64,000 nt of DNA from Bacillota bacterium (GCA_023416585.1 JAEZHM010000018.1:1-64000), one strand, 5' to 3'; shown: positions 17,052-25,685, counted from the first letter of the stretch. Notes: a model not told the origin generated them from the letters alone. A program made the numbers and translations.

Positions 17052-18701
17052 ATGAAACCCTACAAAATTGTGGCCGCACTTCTTGCGGTCATCGTCGCAT
17101 CATCTCTCGGGCTGAGCGTTCTTATTACATCTCCCGCACCTGATAAAAACGTGCCAGTCACGGAATTCAGTGCTTTGCGCGCCGCTGAAGATATCAAGGT
17201 CATCGCCAAGGACGTCCATACGAACAACGACACCGAGGCGATTACAGCTGTGCGGGAATATCTTGCAAATACGCTCAAAGCCATCGGCCTCGAGGTGGAA
17301 ACGCGCACTTATGAAAAGGATTACGAAAAGGCGGAGCACGGCCACGGCAATCATGTGACCGCCGTGGATATCTGCGGAACGCTCCGCGGTGAAAACAGCC
17401 GTTCCATCCTATTGGTGGCGCATTATGATTCCAATCCGGGCCTGAAACTTGGCAGAGCGCCCGGCTCCCACGGCGCCTCAGACGATGCCTACGGCGTTTC
17501 TGTGATTCTTGAAACGCTGCGCTGCATCGCTTCCCAGGGAAAAATCCTAAATACCATCCGCGTGGTGTTCACCGATGCCGAGGAGACGTCCATGCTGGGG
17601 TCGGAAGCCATTGCTATAGATACCGTCTTTAATGCTGCTTCCTCCGACGCGGTGTTCAATATTGAATCAAGAGGGTTGTCTGGACCGTCGATTTTGTTTG
17701 AAACGAGTGTGAACAACGAGGGTTTGATCCGTTTCTACAAGGCCAACAACCCCCACCCCGCCTCATGGTCTTTGGCGACGGATGTATACCGCATCATGCC
17801 CAACTATACCGACTTTACATCATTCATAGATCAGGGCATGCAGGGGCTGAACTTTTCCAACCTGTACAAAATCGATGATAACCATACCCCCAGGGACATC
17901 TATGAAAACATCAGCCTGTCCGCGCTGCAGGACTATGGCGAGCAGGTCCTTCCGCTTGTGAAGGCTTACGCCATGGGGAATGTGCCCGGCACGTTTGCCG
18001 CTTCACAGGATTTGGCCTGGTTCACACTGGCACGGGGGGTGCTTGTTTCCTTCCCCGCATGGATGAACTGGGTATGGCTTTCCCTTGCCGCGCTAACGCT
18101 GGCTGCCTATGTGCATATGGCGCACAGGCGCGGAAAGCTGAAATTCCGCCATCTTTTGATAGCATTCGCATATCTGGGCGTTTCAATCGTAGCCGCTGCC
18201 GTGGGCACTGGGATCATCTGGCTGCTGGCACAGCTTTTTAACCGTCCTTTCAGCCTGATGGGCCTTACCGGTGTACCGGGCTCTGAATGGATCACCGTGG
18301 CCTTGATTGCCGCCATGTATATCCTTTTGTCGCTGTTCATGAGAAATAGAATCAGGAAAGGCCATACCTTTGAGGAAATGACCGTCCCTGCCATACTGCT
18401 TGCCACTGTTCTGGCAGCCGCGGCCACACTCCTGCTTCCCGGCGGGGCTTTCCTGTTCAGCTTCGGCGCAATCTTTGCTTCTCTCTTGGGCATAATCGCA
18501 CTGCGTCATCCGGTATTCAGCCTATTCACGGGCTTCCTTTCCGTATGGATCGCTGCTCCCGTGGTAGCGCTGCTGCTGATCGCCCTTACACCGGGGGCGC
18601 TGGGCATCGTATTGATGTTCGCGTCTTTCCCGATGTACATCGCAGCCCCGTCGCTGGCGGCGGCGATGGCGGAAACAAAAGCGAAGGCGGCGCAGGCGTA
18701 A
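17052..18701 (+). CDS. M28-family metallopeptidase with C-terminal membrane domain
   Basis: The 549-residue protein has an N-terminal signal anchor (about 7-27). An extracytoplasmic M28 zinc aminopeptidase-like domain follows (about 60-315) with zinc ligands in LLVAHYDSN, ASDDAYG and DAEETSMLGS. About seven to eight membrane helices follow (about 335-545). This soluble-peptidase-plus-polytopic-tail layout recalls the M28 Fxna/ERMP1 group. ATG 17052 is used because AAAAAAGGAGG lies eight bases upstream, whereas the longer reading lacks a binding site. It is monocistronic with its own promoter and terminator. The peptide substrate is unknown. Confidence 0.88.
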   Translation: MKPYKIVAALLAVIVASSLGLSVLITSPAPDKNVPVTEFSALRAAEDIKVIAKDVHTNNDTEAITAVREYLANTLKAIGLEVETRTYEKDYEKAEHGHGNHVTAVDICGTLRGENSRSILLVAHYDSNPGLKLGRAPGSHGASDDAYGVSVILETLRCIASQGKILNTIRVVFTDAEETSMLGSEAIAIDTVFNAASSDAVFNIESRGLSGPSILFETSVNNEGLIRFYKANNPHPASWSLATDVYRIMPNYTDFTSFIDQGMQGLNFSNLYKIDDNHTPRDIYENISLSALQDYGEQVLPLVKAYAMGNVPGTFAASQDLAWFTLARGVLVSFPAWMNWVWLSLAALTLAAYVHMAHRRGKLKFRHLLIAFAYLGVSIVAAAVGTGIIWLLAQLFNRPFSLMGLTGVPGSEWITVALIAAMYILLSLFMRNRIRKGHTFEEMTVPAILLATVLAAAATLLLPGGAFLFSFGAIFASLLGIIALRHPVFSLFTGFLSVWIAAPVVALLLIALTPGALGIVLMFASFPMYIAAPSLAAAMAETKAKAAQA

Positions 18702-18715
18702 ACCATATCCGTAAG

Positions 18716-18756
18716 CGGGCGGCCCCGGAATTCTCCGGGGCCGCCCGATTTTTATT
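18716..18756 (+). terminator. Intrinsic terminator after the M28 gene
   Basis: The 14-bp perfect stem CGGGCGGCCCCGGA (18716-18729) with TCCGGGGCCGCCCG (18734-18747) has an ATTC loop and is followed by ATTTTTATT. The T run touches the end of the convergent anti-sigma gene. Confidence 0.93.
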
Positions 18757-19612
18757 ATGGTTTAATATCCTCATCAGCTTTGGTGTTTATGGTGAAGGTG
18801 AATACCATATCCTCTCTCTGGAATTTTCCCATGGATTCCACCTCATCCGCCGAGCCCCCGACATAAACCTCTTCTGTTTTTTCATTTTCAGGCAATGTAA
18901 TCTGGACATCCCCTGCCTCATTGACAACAAGATTTCCCTGTTTGCTTTTTTCCCAAATCACCGGCTTCATCCGGTTATAGTCAACCTGGCCCCATTTGTT
19001 CAGATAATCCGCATCCTTCACAATGTATATGGGCTGAATCGGCTTGAAAACGGAGATGCGGATGCAGACTTCAAACTCTCCTTTGGGTGCGCCACCTCTG
19101 ATGACACCGGTAAATCCACCTTTGACAACAGAGTCCGGGTGAATATGAAGGGAAAAAGGATCAGGAAGCCATGTATTTTCCAACCCATCATTTGATGTGA
19201 ATAATATTGCCCGGCCATCCGCCATTGGAGGATCCAGGATGAAATAAACCGGCTCTTCGGGATTGGCGTTTTCAAGTACCCAGCCCAAAGCGATTCTTTC
19301 CCCGTCATACAGCACGCTGCCGACTGTAGCCGTGACCCCCTGGGCCGTTTGTGTCTGACCGACAGGCCATACCTTTTTCATTGTCTCCTCACTGGCATTT
19401 TGGGCTCCGCCGAAAAGGTAATCCAATACACCCCACTGGTTGGTGGCAACGGCCGCCCCCATAAGGAGAAGAGTGACGAGCGCAGCAACAATCATGCCAG
19501 CGGAAAACCGCCGCCGTACAGGCTTTAATGTCTTTGTCTCCTGAAGCGCCAGCAGCACCTTTTGGTGCACTATCTCAGGCACCAGCATGCTTTGAATGTC
19601 CTGTTCCCTCAT
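18755..19612 (-). CDS. DUF4179-like anti-sigma factor
   Basis: The 285-residue protein has a short cytoplasmic N-terminus, a single membrane helix (about 40-60, FSAGMIVAALVTLLLMGAAV) and an extracytoplasmic beta-rich domain. Its start lies one base after the stop of the ECF sigma gene, and GAGGTGG is embedded in the sigma gene end. This sigma/membrane-partner arrangement is typical of anti-sigma factors of the DUF4179 type in Bacillota. The N-terminal 35 residues would bind the sigma factor. Function is inferred from context and topology. Confidence 0.75.
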   Translation of the reverse strand: MREQDIQSMLVPEIVHQKVLLALQETKTLKPVRRRFSAGMIVAALVTLLLMGAAVATNQWGVLDYLFGGAQNASEETMKKVWPVGQTQTAQGVTATVGSVLYDGERIALGWVLENANPEEPVYFILDPPMADGRAILFTSNDGLENTWLPDPFSLHIHPDSVVKGGFTGVIRGGAPKGEFEVCIRISVFKPIQPIYIVKDADYLNKWGQVDYNRMKPVIWEKSKQGNLVVNEAGDVQITLPENEKTEEVYVGGSADEVESMGKFQREDMVFTFTINTKADEDIKP

Positions 19613-19613
19613 T

Positions 19614-20081
19614 TCAATCCACCTCCTCGCGTAAGGCAGCGCCGAGCAGCCTGCGGCCCTCGTGCAGCCGCCACTTGACGGTGCTCTTGGTCAAACGCAG
19701 CATGGCGGCTATTTCCTCCACCGAAAAACCTTCCCCATGATGGAGCAAAAGAATCAGCCTGTACTTTTCAGGGAGGCTGGCAAGGGTATCCGCAAGGCCG
19801 GTACCGGGCGGCTCTGTTCCACGCTCCGGAATACATTCCAAGGGCACAGTCCGCCTTGTGTATCCACGCTGCAGATTTCGGCACTCATTGATGACGATGC
19901 GTGTCAGCCATGCGTCGAAGCGCCTTTCATCCCTCAGGGTATAAAGCCGCTGCCATGCCTTCAAAATGCCTTCCTGCAGCGCATCGCCGCAATCCTGGTC
20001 GTTTCGCAGCATGGACCGGGCGATGCGGTACAAGCGTGCTTCGCACGTTAAGACATGCGCTTCAAATTCCGTGCCATCCAT
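19614..20081 (-). CDS. ECF-type RNA polymerase sigma factor
   Basis: The 155-residue protein has sigma-70 region 2 (about 10-75, including DALQEGILKAWQRL and FDAWLTRIVINECRN) and region 4 (about 100-150, LPEKYRLILLLHHGEGFSVEEIAAML). ATG 20081 (MDGTEFEAHV) is preferred because AAGGA is ten bases upstream. ATG 20087 would leave only four, and the 20183 start has no binding site. It is probably held inactive by the membrane protein encoded immediately downstream and may autoregulate the pair. Its promoter motif and regulon are not evident. Confidence 0.88.
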   Translation of the reverse strand: MDGTEFEAHVLTCEARLYRIARSMLRNDQDCGDALQEGILKAWQRLYTLRDERRFDAWLTRIVINECRNLQRGYTRRTVPLECIPERGTEPPGTGLADTLASLPEKYRLILLLHHGEGFSVEEIAAMLRLTKSTVKWRLHEGRRLLGAALREEVD

Positions 20082-20169
20082 GAACATGGTTCCTTTCGCT
20101 TTGGTAAGCCTATACTTAATAGACGGGTCAAAGCTGCCTGGGGATAGGTACAAGAAAAAATAATGATAC

Positions 20170-20211
20170 AAAAATCGCCGCACGGTTCGTGTGAACTGCG
20201 CGGCGATTTTT
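20170..20211. terminator. Bidirectional terminator downstream of the ABC operon
   Basis: AAAAATCGCCGC (20170-20181) pairs with GCGGCGATTTTT (20200-20211), with an inner GTTC/GAAC pairing. It ends the ABC/DUF1854 operon on the minus strand and insulates it from the sigma gene region. Confidence 0.88.
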
Positions 20212-20219
20212 CTTGTTGT

Positions 20220-22382
20220 TTACCCGGCTGCACCAATGGTCTCTGCCTGCTCTTCTTTGGACAGTTTGCTAGTCTGCCGCTGAGCCATGACGAGCTTATA
20301 ATAGATGCCCTTTTTCTTGAGCAGCTCCACATGGGTGCCGGCCTCGGCTACCTTTCCCTTATCCAACACGATCAGGCGGTCGGCGCTTCTTAAGGTGGAA
20401 AGCCTGTGAGCGATGGCCACCGTGGTGCGGCCCTTTGTGAGGCTGTTCAGGCTTTCCTGAATGGCGGATTCCGTTTCCACATCCAGAGAGCTGGTGGCTT
20501 CATCCAGGATCAACACATCCGGATTTTTGATGATGGCCCGGGCGATGGACAGCCTTTGCCGCTCGCCGCCGGAGATGGTATGTCCACCCTCGCCAAGCAA
20601 GGTGTTGTAGCCGTCGGCGGTCTGCATGATAAAGTCGTGGGCGTTGGCGGCCTTGCAGGCGGCGATCACTTCTTCCGGTGTCGCACCAGATTTGCCGTAG
20701 GCCACGTTGTCGTAAATGGTGCCGGCGAACAGGAAGGAATCTTGGAACACCACGCCGATATTCTCATGCAGGTGCCTGGGAGACATATCCCGCAAATCCG
20801 CTCCGTTGATGGAGATTTTGCCGGTGTTGGGGTCATACAGGCGCATGAGCATGTTGATAAGGGTGGATTTACCCGTACCGGATCGGCCTACGATGCCCAC
20901 CATCTCGCCCGGGTTGATGGTGAGGCTTACATCCTTCAAAACCGGTTCGTAAGATTTGTAGCCGAAGGTCACACCGTCAAAAGCAACATTCCCGGAGATA
21001 GGAACGTTCCTTACGTTGTCTTTTTCCGCGATATCCGGTTCCTCATCCAGTATTTCACACACTTTTACCATGGATGTCATAGCGTCAGCCAGCCAGCGCG
21101 GGAAGGAAACCAGCCAGCGCAGCGGGGCGTAGATAAAACCGATATACATGACAAACTGGTTCAGCACACCGATGCTCATGGTGCCGTTCAATATCCCTTT
21201 CCCGCCAAAGTACAGCACCAGGAATTCGCCGATGCCGGTAAAGAAGGTAATGCTGGGGAACAGCAGCGACCACAAGACTTCATTGTCGGATTGCACCTCC
21301 GCCAGCTCCCGGGTCACCTTGGAGAATTTGGCGATTTCGATTTCCTCGTTGCCAAAGGCCTTTACCGTACGGATTCCCCGGATGATGTCATGCAATATGG
21401 ACTGGCACTGGGAGTTTTTGCGCCACTGGCGCTCATACCGGTTGCGGATGAATTTCCAGAACTGGGACAGTGCCACCATCATAATGGGCACCGGCAAAAA
21501 GACTAGCAGCGTCAGCCCCGGGTTGGTAAACAGCAGAACGGCCATGACCACCACAAACATAATGCTCTGCTCCACCGCCCAGCGGCCTGCATCGGCCATG
21601 AAATCCTTGATGGTGGTTGTATCCTCCATGATCCTGCGGATCAGGTCACCGGGTGTACGCTTGGCCAGGGATGTCATGGAAAGCTTTTGCAGCTTGTCAT
21701 ATGTCTTCGTACGAAGATCGTTGGCAAAGCCAATGGTGGCCCGGTTGTACACCCTGGCGCTCAAAATGAATATCACTTCGCCCATCGCCCTGGCTAAAAG
21801 CATGCCAAGGCCCAGAATCAGCACATCCAGAAATGGGCCGCGTTTGGGGGTGAAATAGTCGTCGATCAAAAACCGGCTGAACAGGGGGGTCAATAGGAAC
21901 AGGATAGAAGATACCGTCAGCCATAACTGGGAGGACAGCAGCTTTTTGGAGTGCGGTTTTATCAAGCCCAAGGTGCGCTTCAATAGCCCACGCTTGTTAA
22001 AGCAGAACAAGCATTCGCTCATGCCTTCCACCAAGGGCCGTCCGCAGGTTTCGCAATAGTACACTTCCTTTTCATCGGGTATCAGGGCGGTCTTCGTTTG
22101 CACAAAGTAGTTGACAACTTTGCAAAACTCCCCCGCCTCCTTGAGGCCCGACATGGAAAAGCGGCATAACACCTTTTCGGTATCATCAGTCATGGTGACA
22201 AACATAAGACCGCAGCCTACACCAGCAATCACAGCGGCATCTTTGACGTTTTCGGCGGAAAAACTGTCCGTCTCAATGCCCTGCCATAAGACGGAGATAT
22301 TTCCCTGTTCGGCAAATTGGAGCTCGCCTTTACCCGGTTTCATATCCAGCCCCAAATCAAAGGGAAAGGTATAGACTTTCAT
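20220..22382 (-). CDS. ABC half-transporter with N-terminal zinc ribbon (DUF1854-linked)
   Basis: The 720-residue protein has an N-terminal domain of about 110 residues and then a CETCGRP...CLFCFNK four-Cys ribbon near 115-140. A six-helix exporter membrane domain follows (about 155-440), then a nucleotide-binding domain with Walker A GRSGTGKST, signature SGGERQR and Walker B VLILDEATSSLD. The partner half-transporter is two genes upstream, so the pair probably forms a heterodimeric exporter. ATG 22382 is used since AGGAG is nine bases upstream. Genes of this type beside DUF1854 have been named cyanophycin-metabolism-associated ABC transporters in other bacteria, but no cyanophycin gene is in this window. 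The substrate is unknown. Confidence 0.9.
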   Translation of the reverse strand: MKVYTFPFDLGLDMKPGKGELQFAEQGNISVLWQGIETDSFSAENVKDAAVIAGVGCGLMFVTMTDDTEKVLCRFSMSGLKEAGEFCKVVNYFVQTKTALIPDEKEVYYCETCGRPLVEGMSECLFCFNKRGLLKRTLGLIKPHSKKLLSSQLWLTVSSILFLLTPLFSRFLIDDYFTPKRGPFLDVLILGLGMLLARAMGEVIFILSARVYNRATIGFANDLRTKTYDKLQKLSMTSLAKRTPGDLIRRIMEDTTTIKDFMADAGRWAVEQSIMFVVVMAVLLFTNPGLTLLVFLPVPIMMVALSQFWKFIRNRYERQWRKNSQCQSILHDIIRGIRTVKAFGNEEIEIAKFSKVTRELAEVQSDNEVLWSLLFPSITFFTGIGEFLVLYFGGKGILNGTMSIGVLNQFVMYIGFIYAPLRWLVSFPRWLADAMTSMVKVCEILDEEPDIAEKDNVRNVPISGNVAFDGVTFGYKSYEPVLKDVSLTINPGEMVGIVGRSGTGKSTLINMLMRLYDPNTGKISINGADLRDMSPRHLHENIGVVFQDSFLFAGTIYDNVAYGKSGATPEEVIAACKAANAHDFIMQTADGYNTLLGEGGHTISGGERQRLSIARAIIKNPDVLILDEATSSLDVETESAIQESLNSLTKGRTTVAIAHRLSTLRSADRLIVLDKGKVAEAGTHVELLKKKGIYYKLVMAQRQTSKLSKEEQAETIGAAG

Positions 22383-22445
22383 AACAATCAACTCCTAACC
22401 GGTCGTAAGATGGAGTTACTCTTTTGGGGAGGCTTCAAGCTTTTC

Positions 22446-22991
22446 TTAGAAAAGATATGGTTCAAGGCGCTTCAGGCTCTTTTTATCGAGCCCTTCCAAG
22501 GATGGTATGATATAACGGTTGCCATCCACGTCGAATATGATCAGCTTTTCATTTTTAAGCATGCGGATATTCCGGTTCACATCCTTGACAGCGCAAGTCT
22601 TGTCTGTTTTGCCATCCTTGCCGCCGATGACCATTTCCATGTAGACATAGCCCAGCTTATCCTTGATGGATTTGATCTCGAAAACCTCAGGGCAGTAATA
22701 CCTGCGGTCCAGTTCCTCCAGAACGGTTTGCAGCTGCTCGCCTTGCAGCTCCGAAAGGCTGTGGATGATGCCGATTTCCTTGTTCTCATGATCGGCCACG
22801 GAGATATAGCTGCTGGGATCACCCAAGGGCAGCGCACGCCGCAGGCTTACACGTTTGTAGTCCGCACCTTTGTACGTAAGGCCCGTAAATCCGCCGGGGG
22901 TTTTAAAGAATTTCGCTTCCTTCAGATCCAGAAACCCGATATCAACGGCTTCGGAAAGACTTTGCATGCTGCTTGTCGCAACGGTTTGCAT
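22446..22991 (-). CDS. DUF1854 protein
   Basis: The 181-residue soluble protein shows the DUF1854 pattern. The region VDIGFLDLKEAKFFKTPGGF is followed by YKRVSLRRALPLGDPSSYISV, by ELDRRYYCPEVFEIKSIKDK and by a C-terminal IRMLKNEKLIIFDVDGNRY. It is encoded between the two ABC half-transporters with gaps of 49 and 63 bases, each with its own GGAGG site. The biochemical role of DUF1854 is unknown. Its constant link with this transporter type suggests an accessory or regulatory subunit (inference). Confidence 0.88.
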   Translation of the reverse strand: MQTVATSSMQSLSEAVDIGFLDLKEAKFFKTPGGFTGLTYKGADYKRVSLRRALPLGDPSSYISVADHENKEIGIIHSLSELQGEQLQTVLEELDRRYYCPEVFEIKSIKDKLGYVYMEMVIGGKDGKTDKTCAVKDVNRNIRMLKNEKLIIFDVDGNRYIIPSLEGLDKKSLKRLEPYLF

Positions 22992-23040
22992 ACGTTTGAT
23001 CCTCCATATTTTTTGTGCTTGGCCGGACTGAAAACTGTCA

Positions 23041-25302
23041 TCATCCCTCCATGGAGATAACCTTCAGCCCCTCCATCTGAATGTTGTACAGCTTGTAATA
23101 TTCGCCCTTCTTGGCGATCAGCTCCGCGTGGGTGCCGTTTTCCACAACCTTGCCCTCACTGATCACCGCCAGGCTATCAGCCTCTCTTAAGGTGGAAAGG
23201 CGGTGGGCAATGGAAATGGTGGTGCGGCCCTTTTGCAGTTTGGACAAAGCCTTTTGAATATTTCCTTCCGTCTCGGTATCCATAGCAGCGGTGGCTTCAT
23301 CCAGTATGAGGATCCTGGGATTTTGGATGATGGTGCGGGCAATGGAGAGCCGCTGCTTTTCACCGCCGGAAAGGTCCTGCCCGCCGGCGCCGACCCTGGT
23401 TTCATACCCATCGGGCAGGTTCATAATGAAATCATGGGCGGAGGCTGCCTTCGCGGCCCGGATCACATCCTCAATGGTGGCCTTGGGGTTGGCATAGCGG
23501 ATGTTGTCGGCAATGGTGCCTATGAACAGATAGATGTCCTGGGATACGATGCCGATATTGCTGCGAAGCATTTTCAGGGACAACTCCCGCACATCCACCC
23601 CGTCGATCTTTACGCTGCCCTGGTTCACATCGTAGAGCCTGGCAATCAGGTTGGCCAGGGTAGATTTTCCAGCGCCGGTCTTGCCCACGATGCCCAGCAT
23701 TTTGCCGGCCTCTACGTGCAGGTCGATGCCTTTCAAAATCGGGGTTGCCGGATCGTACTCGAACCAAACGTTGCTCACATCGATGCGGCCAACGAAATTG
23801 TTCAGGGCGACCGGGTTTTCAGGCTCCGCCACATCCGGTTTGGCATCGATGATCTCAAACACGCGCTGAGCGGCGTCCACGCAGCGTGCCCACCAGTTGG
23901 AAACCCATGACATGAACTCCAGCGGCCCATAGAGCATTTGCAGATAAGCGACAAAGGAGATCAGCGTACCTACCGTGATTTCATTTCGGATGACCATCAT
24001 GCCGCCTACGATGGTAACAGCCACCTGGCCCAGGAACATAAACAGATAGATCAGCGGGAAGGCCGTGAAGCCCACGTTCATCGAAGCGGTGTCCACGCCA
24101 GCCTGCTTATTGCCCACATCCATAAACCTATTGGTTTCGTCATCCTCTCTAGCAAAAGCCTTGATCACCCGCTGGCCATTGACGGAATCGGATACCATGG
24201 CATTGAGCTGCGAGCCATATACCCAGTTTTTGTGATGGAAGCGGCGGAAAATGCTCCACAAGATCCTGAACATGATGACCGCGACGGGCATCACAATAAG
24301 GCAGATAGCCGCCAGAGTCAGATTGAGCAGGCACATGAGCGTGATCACGCCGGCAAAGGTCAGCACATTGATGATCACGTAGGGCAGCCCATCCACAAAA
24401 AACCAGTAGATGTTGGTAGCATCCTTGTTGACACGGTTCATTAGCGCGCCGGTGCGCTTGGATGTGTAAAAGCCCACGGACAGCCGCTGCATGGCCTCAA
24501 AGATCTTGACCTTCAGGTCATAGATGATCCACGGCATCGTATGAGCCAGCAAATAGCCGTACAGCATGTTCATTAAAACACCCAACGCCCGCACCAGGAA
24601 GATCATGGCCACGATGCCAAACACCATGCCATAATACTTTCCGCCCTCCGCCAGCACATCGTCAAAGAGCATTTTGGAGCTGACGTACGGCGTTAAGATG
24701 GCGAATGCCGTGCTCGCCAGCATCACCAGGAAAACGACCAGAACCTTGCGCCAGTAGTTTTTGAAGAAGCCCATCAGCCGCATGGTAATGGACTTCTTGT
24801 CCATGCACTTGGGGCAGAGCTTTCGCTCAGGCTCGGGATAGCGGGTGCCGCACTTGGGACAGAACAATTCCTCATCCACCAAAATTTCATTTAGCGGATC
24901 GATCCCTTCGCGAATGTTCTTGACGGCCTTAATCAACCGTTCCACATAGGAAAGGTATCCTACAGAAAACAGCAGGAGGACCTTCGCTTCCCCATCCTGC
25001 TCACTGAACAGCCTGCCGGTGGACAAAAGCCTTTCACTGTTCAACTCGCCAAGGTCTTTGAGAACGAACGTATCCATGCCGGTCAATTCATATGCGGATA
25101 CGATCCGGCGGGCGCCTGTGACCTTGACCAACTTTTCCAAACCGTAGAGGATGTACAGGCGTTCCTTGTCGATGGCAGCGTAGGTATCTGCATGGCTGCC
25201 ATCCAGCGCCATATCTGTGTGTATGGCGTAAACCAGTTTTTTTGTTTCAATACCCTGGGCTTCAAAGGCGGATAGCATGTACTCTGGAATATGGGTTTTC
25301 AT
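23041..25302 (-). CDS. ABC half-transporter with N-terminal zinc ribbon (first gene of the DUF1854 operon)
   Basis: The 753-residue protein has an N-terminal domain of about 155 residues and a CPKCGTRYPEPERKLCPKC ribbon near 160-180. A six-helix exporter domain follows (about 195-480), then an ATPase domain with Walker A GKTGAGKST, signature SGGEKQR, Walker B ILILDEATAAMD and switch His in IAHR. It pairs with the 720-residue half-transporter. ATG 25302 is chosen because AAGGAGA is nine bases upstream; the reading from 25404 would begin inside the terminator region. Upstream lie a leader ORF and terminator that could control entry into the operon. Confidence 0.9.
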   Translation of the reverse strand: MKTHIPEYMLSAFEAQGIETKKLVYAIHTDMALDGSHADTYAAIDKERLYILYGLEKLVKVTGARRIVSAYELTGMDTFVLKDLGELNSERLLSTGRLFSEQDGEAKVLLLFSVGYLSYVERLIKAVKNIREGIDPLNEILVDEELFCPKCGTRYPEPERKLCPKCMDKKSITMRLMGFFKNYWRKVLVVFLVMLASTAFAILTPYVSSKMLFDDVLAEGGKYYGMVFGIVAMIFLVRALGVLMNMLYGYLLAHTMPWIIYDLKVKIFEAMQRLSVGFYTSKRTGALMNRVNKDATNIYWFFVDGLPYVIINVLTFAGVITLMCLLNLTLAAICLIVMPVAVIMFRILWSIFRRFHHKNWVYGSQLNAMVSDSVNGQRVIKAFAREDDETNRFMDVGNKQAGVDTASMNVGFTAFPLIYLFMFLGQVAVTIVGGMMVIRNEITVGTLISFVAYLQMLYGPLEFMSWVSNWWARCVDAAQRVFEIIDAKPDVAEPENPVALNNFVGRIDVSNVWFEYDPATPILKGIDLHVEAGKMLGIVGKTGAGKSTLANLIARLYDVNQGSVKIDGVDVRELSLKMLRSNIGIVSQDIYLFIGTIADNIRYANPKATIEDVIRAAKAASAHDFIMNLPDGYETRVGAGGQDLSGGEKQRLSIARTIIQNPRILILDEATAAMDTETEGNIQKALSKLQKGRTTISIAHRLSTLREADSLAVISEGKVVENGTHAELIAKKGEYYKLYNIQMEGLKVISMEG

Positions 25303-25351
25303 GGCAGTATTCTCCTTATGATGGTTACCCCAGGTGGTTTTTAAAGCATAC

Positions 25352-25382
25352 AAAAACGGCGGGATTTTCTCAACCCCGCCGT
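25352..25382 (-). terminator. Intrinsic terminator in the leader of the ABC/DUF1854 operon
   Basis: On the minus strand ACGGCGGG (25375-25382) pairs with CCCGCCGT (25356-25363), followed by TTTTG. It lies between the leader ORF and the first ABC gene, 54 bases before its ATG. It can act as an attenuator or simply end transcripts from the glycosyltransferase genes upstream. Confidence 0.85.
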
Positions 25383-25414
25383 GAAAAAGCTCACAAATAT
25401 CCATATCGATGGAT

Positions 25415-25499
25415 ATCCCGCTATTTCGATGACAATCATGGCGTGGTTAGACTCTAGCACCAAGTGCTTCGTCATCCCACGTCTTTTAGCACTAGGCGC
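25415..25499 (-). promoter_or_regulatory. Candidate attenuator folding region
   Basis: Minus-strand GCGGGAT (25415-25421) can pair with ATCCCGC (25359-25365), which is part of the terminator stem, giving a possible antiterminator. The hairpin ATATCCAT/ATGGATAT (25397-25416) overlaps that segment and would compete with it. A third hairpin, GCGCCTAGTGCT (25488-25499) with AGCACTTGGTGC (25457-25468), encloses the leader ORF stop codon in its 5' arm. The loop of that hairpin holds GTGGGAT (25474-25480), a second possible partner for the terminator. Confidence 0.5.
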
Positions 25500-25599
25500 C
25501 CGCTATGAAGTTATTTCCTGCAGAGACACGGCTTCTGCTTGCCAATCCGCTTGCAAACCTGTTGCCGCTTGCCATAACAATTGCAAATCTGATTGTCAT
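25492..25599 (-). CDS. Putative 35-residue leader peptide
   Basis: An ORF too short for routine calling begins with ATG 25599, ten bases after AAAGGAGG, and ends with TAG at 25492-25494. It starts MTIRFAIVMASGNRFASG and is repeat-like, with ASG and FASGLAS motifs. No family is recognised. It lies between a promoter and an intrinsic terminator, upstream of a heterodimeric ABC exporter operon. This resembles the leader-peptide-controlled layout of bmrB-bmrCD in Bacillus subtilis. The opposite strand also carries an open frame with a Cys-rich end, but without a ribosome binding site. Confidence 0.5.
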   Translation of the reverse strand: MTIRFAIVMASGNRFASGLASRSRVSAGNNFIAGA

Positions 25600-25656
25600 T
25601 GAGCTCGTGCCTCCTTTCGCTTCATATTTGGAGCGCTGTTATCATCAGCCTTAAAC

Positions 25657-25685
25657 AGGTTACCATTCTGTGGTTTAATTGTCAA
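25657..25685 (-). promoter_or_regulatory. Candidate promoter of the leader and ABC/DUF1854 operon
   Basis: A perfect TTGACA (25680-25685) is 17 bases from TAACCT (25657-25662), a poor -10. The -10 lies in a GGTTACC-like palindromic context. A poor -10 with a perfect -35 could mean activator dependence. Confidence 0.5.

Noticed and set aside
20406..21506. 366-codon open frame opposite the ABC transporter gene
   Set aside because: It mirrors conserved transporter motifs on the minus strand. Composition is His/Gly rich as typical of antisense frames, and no start signal is present.
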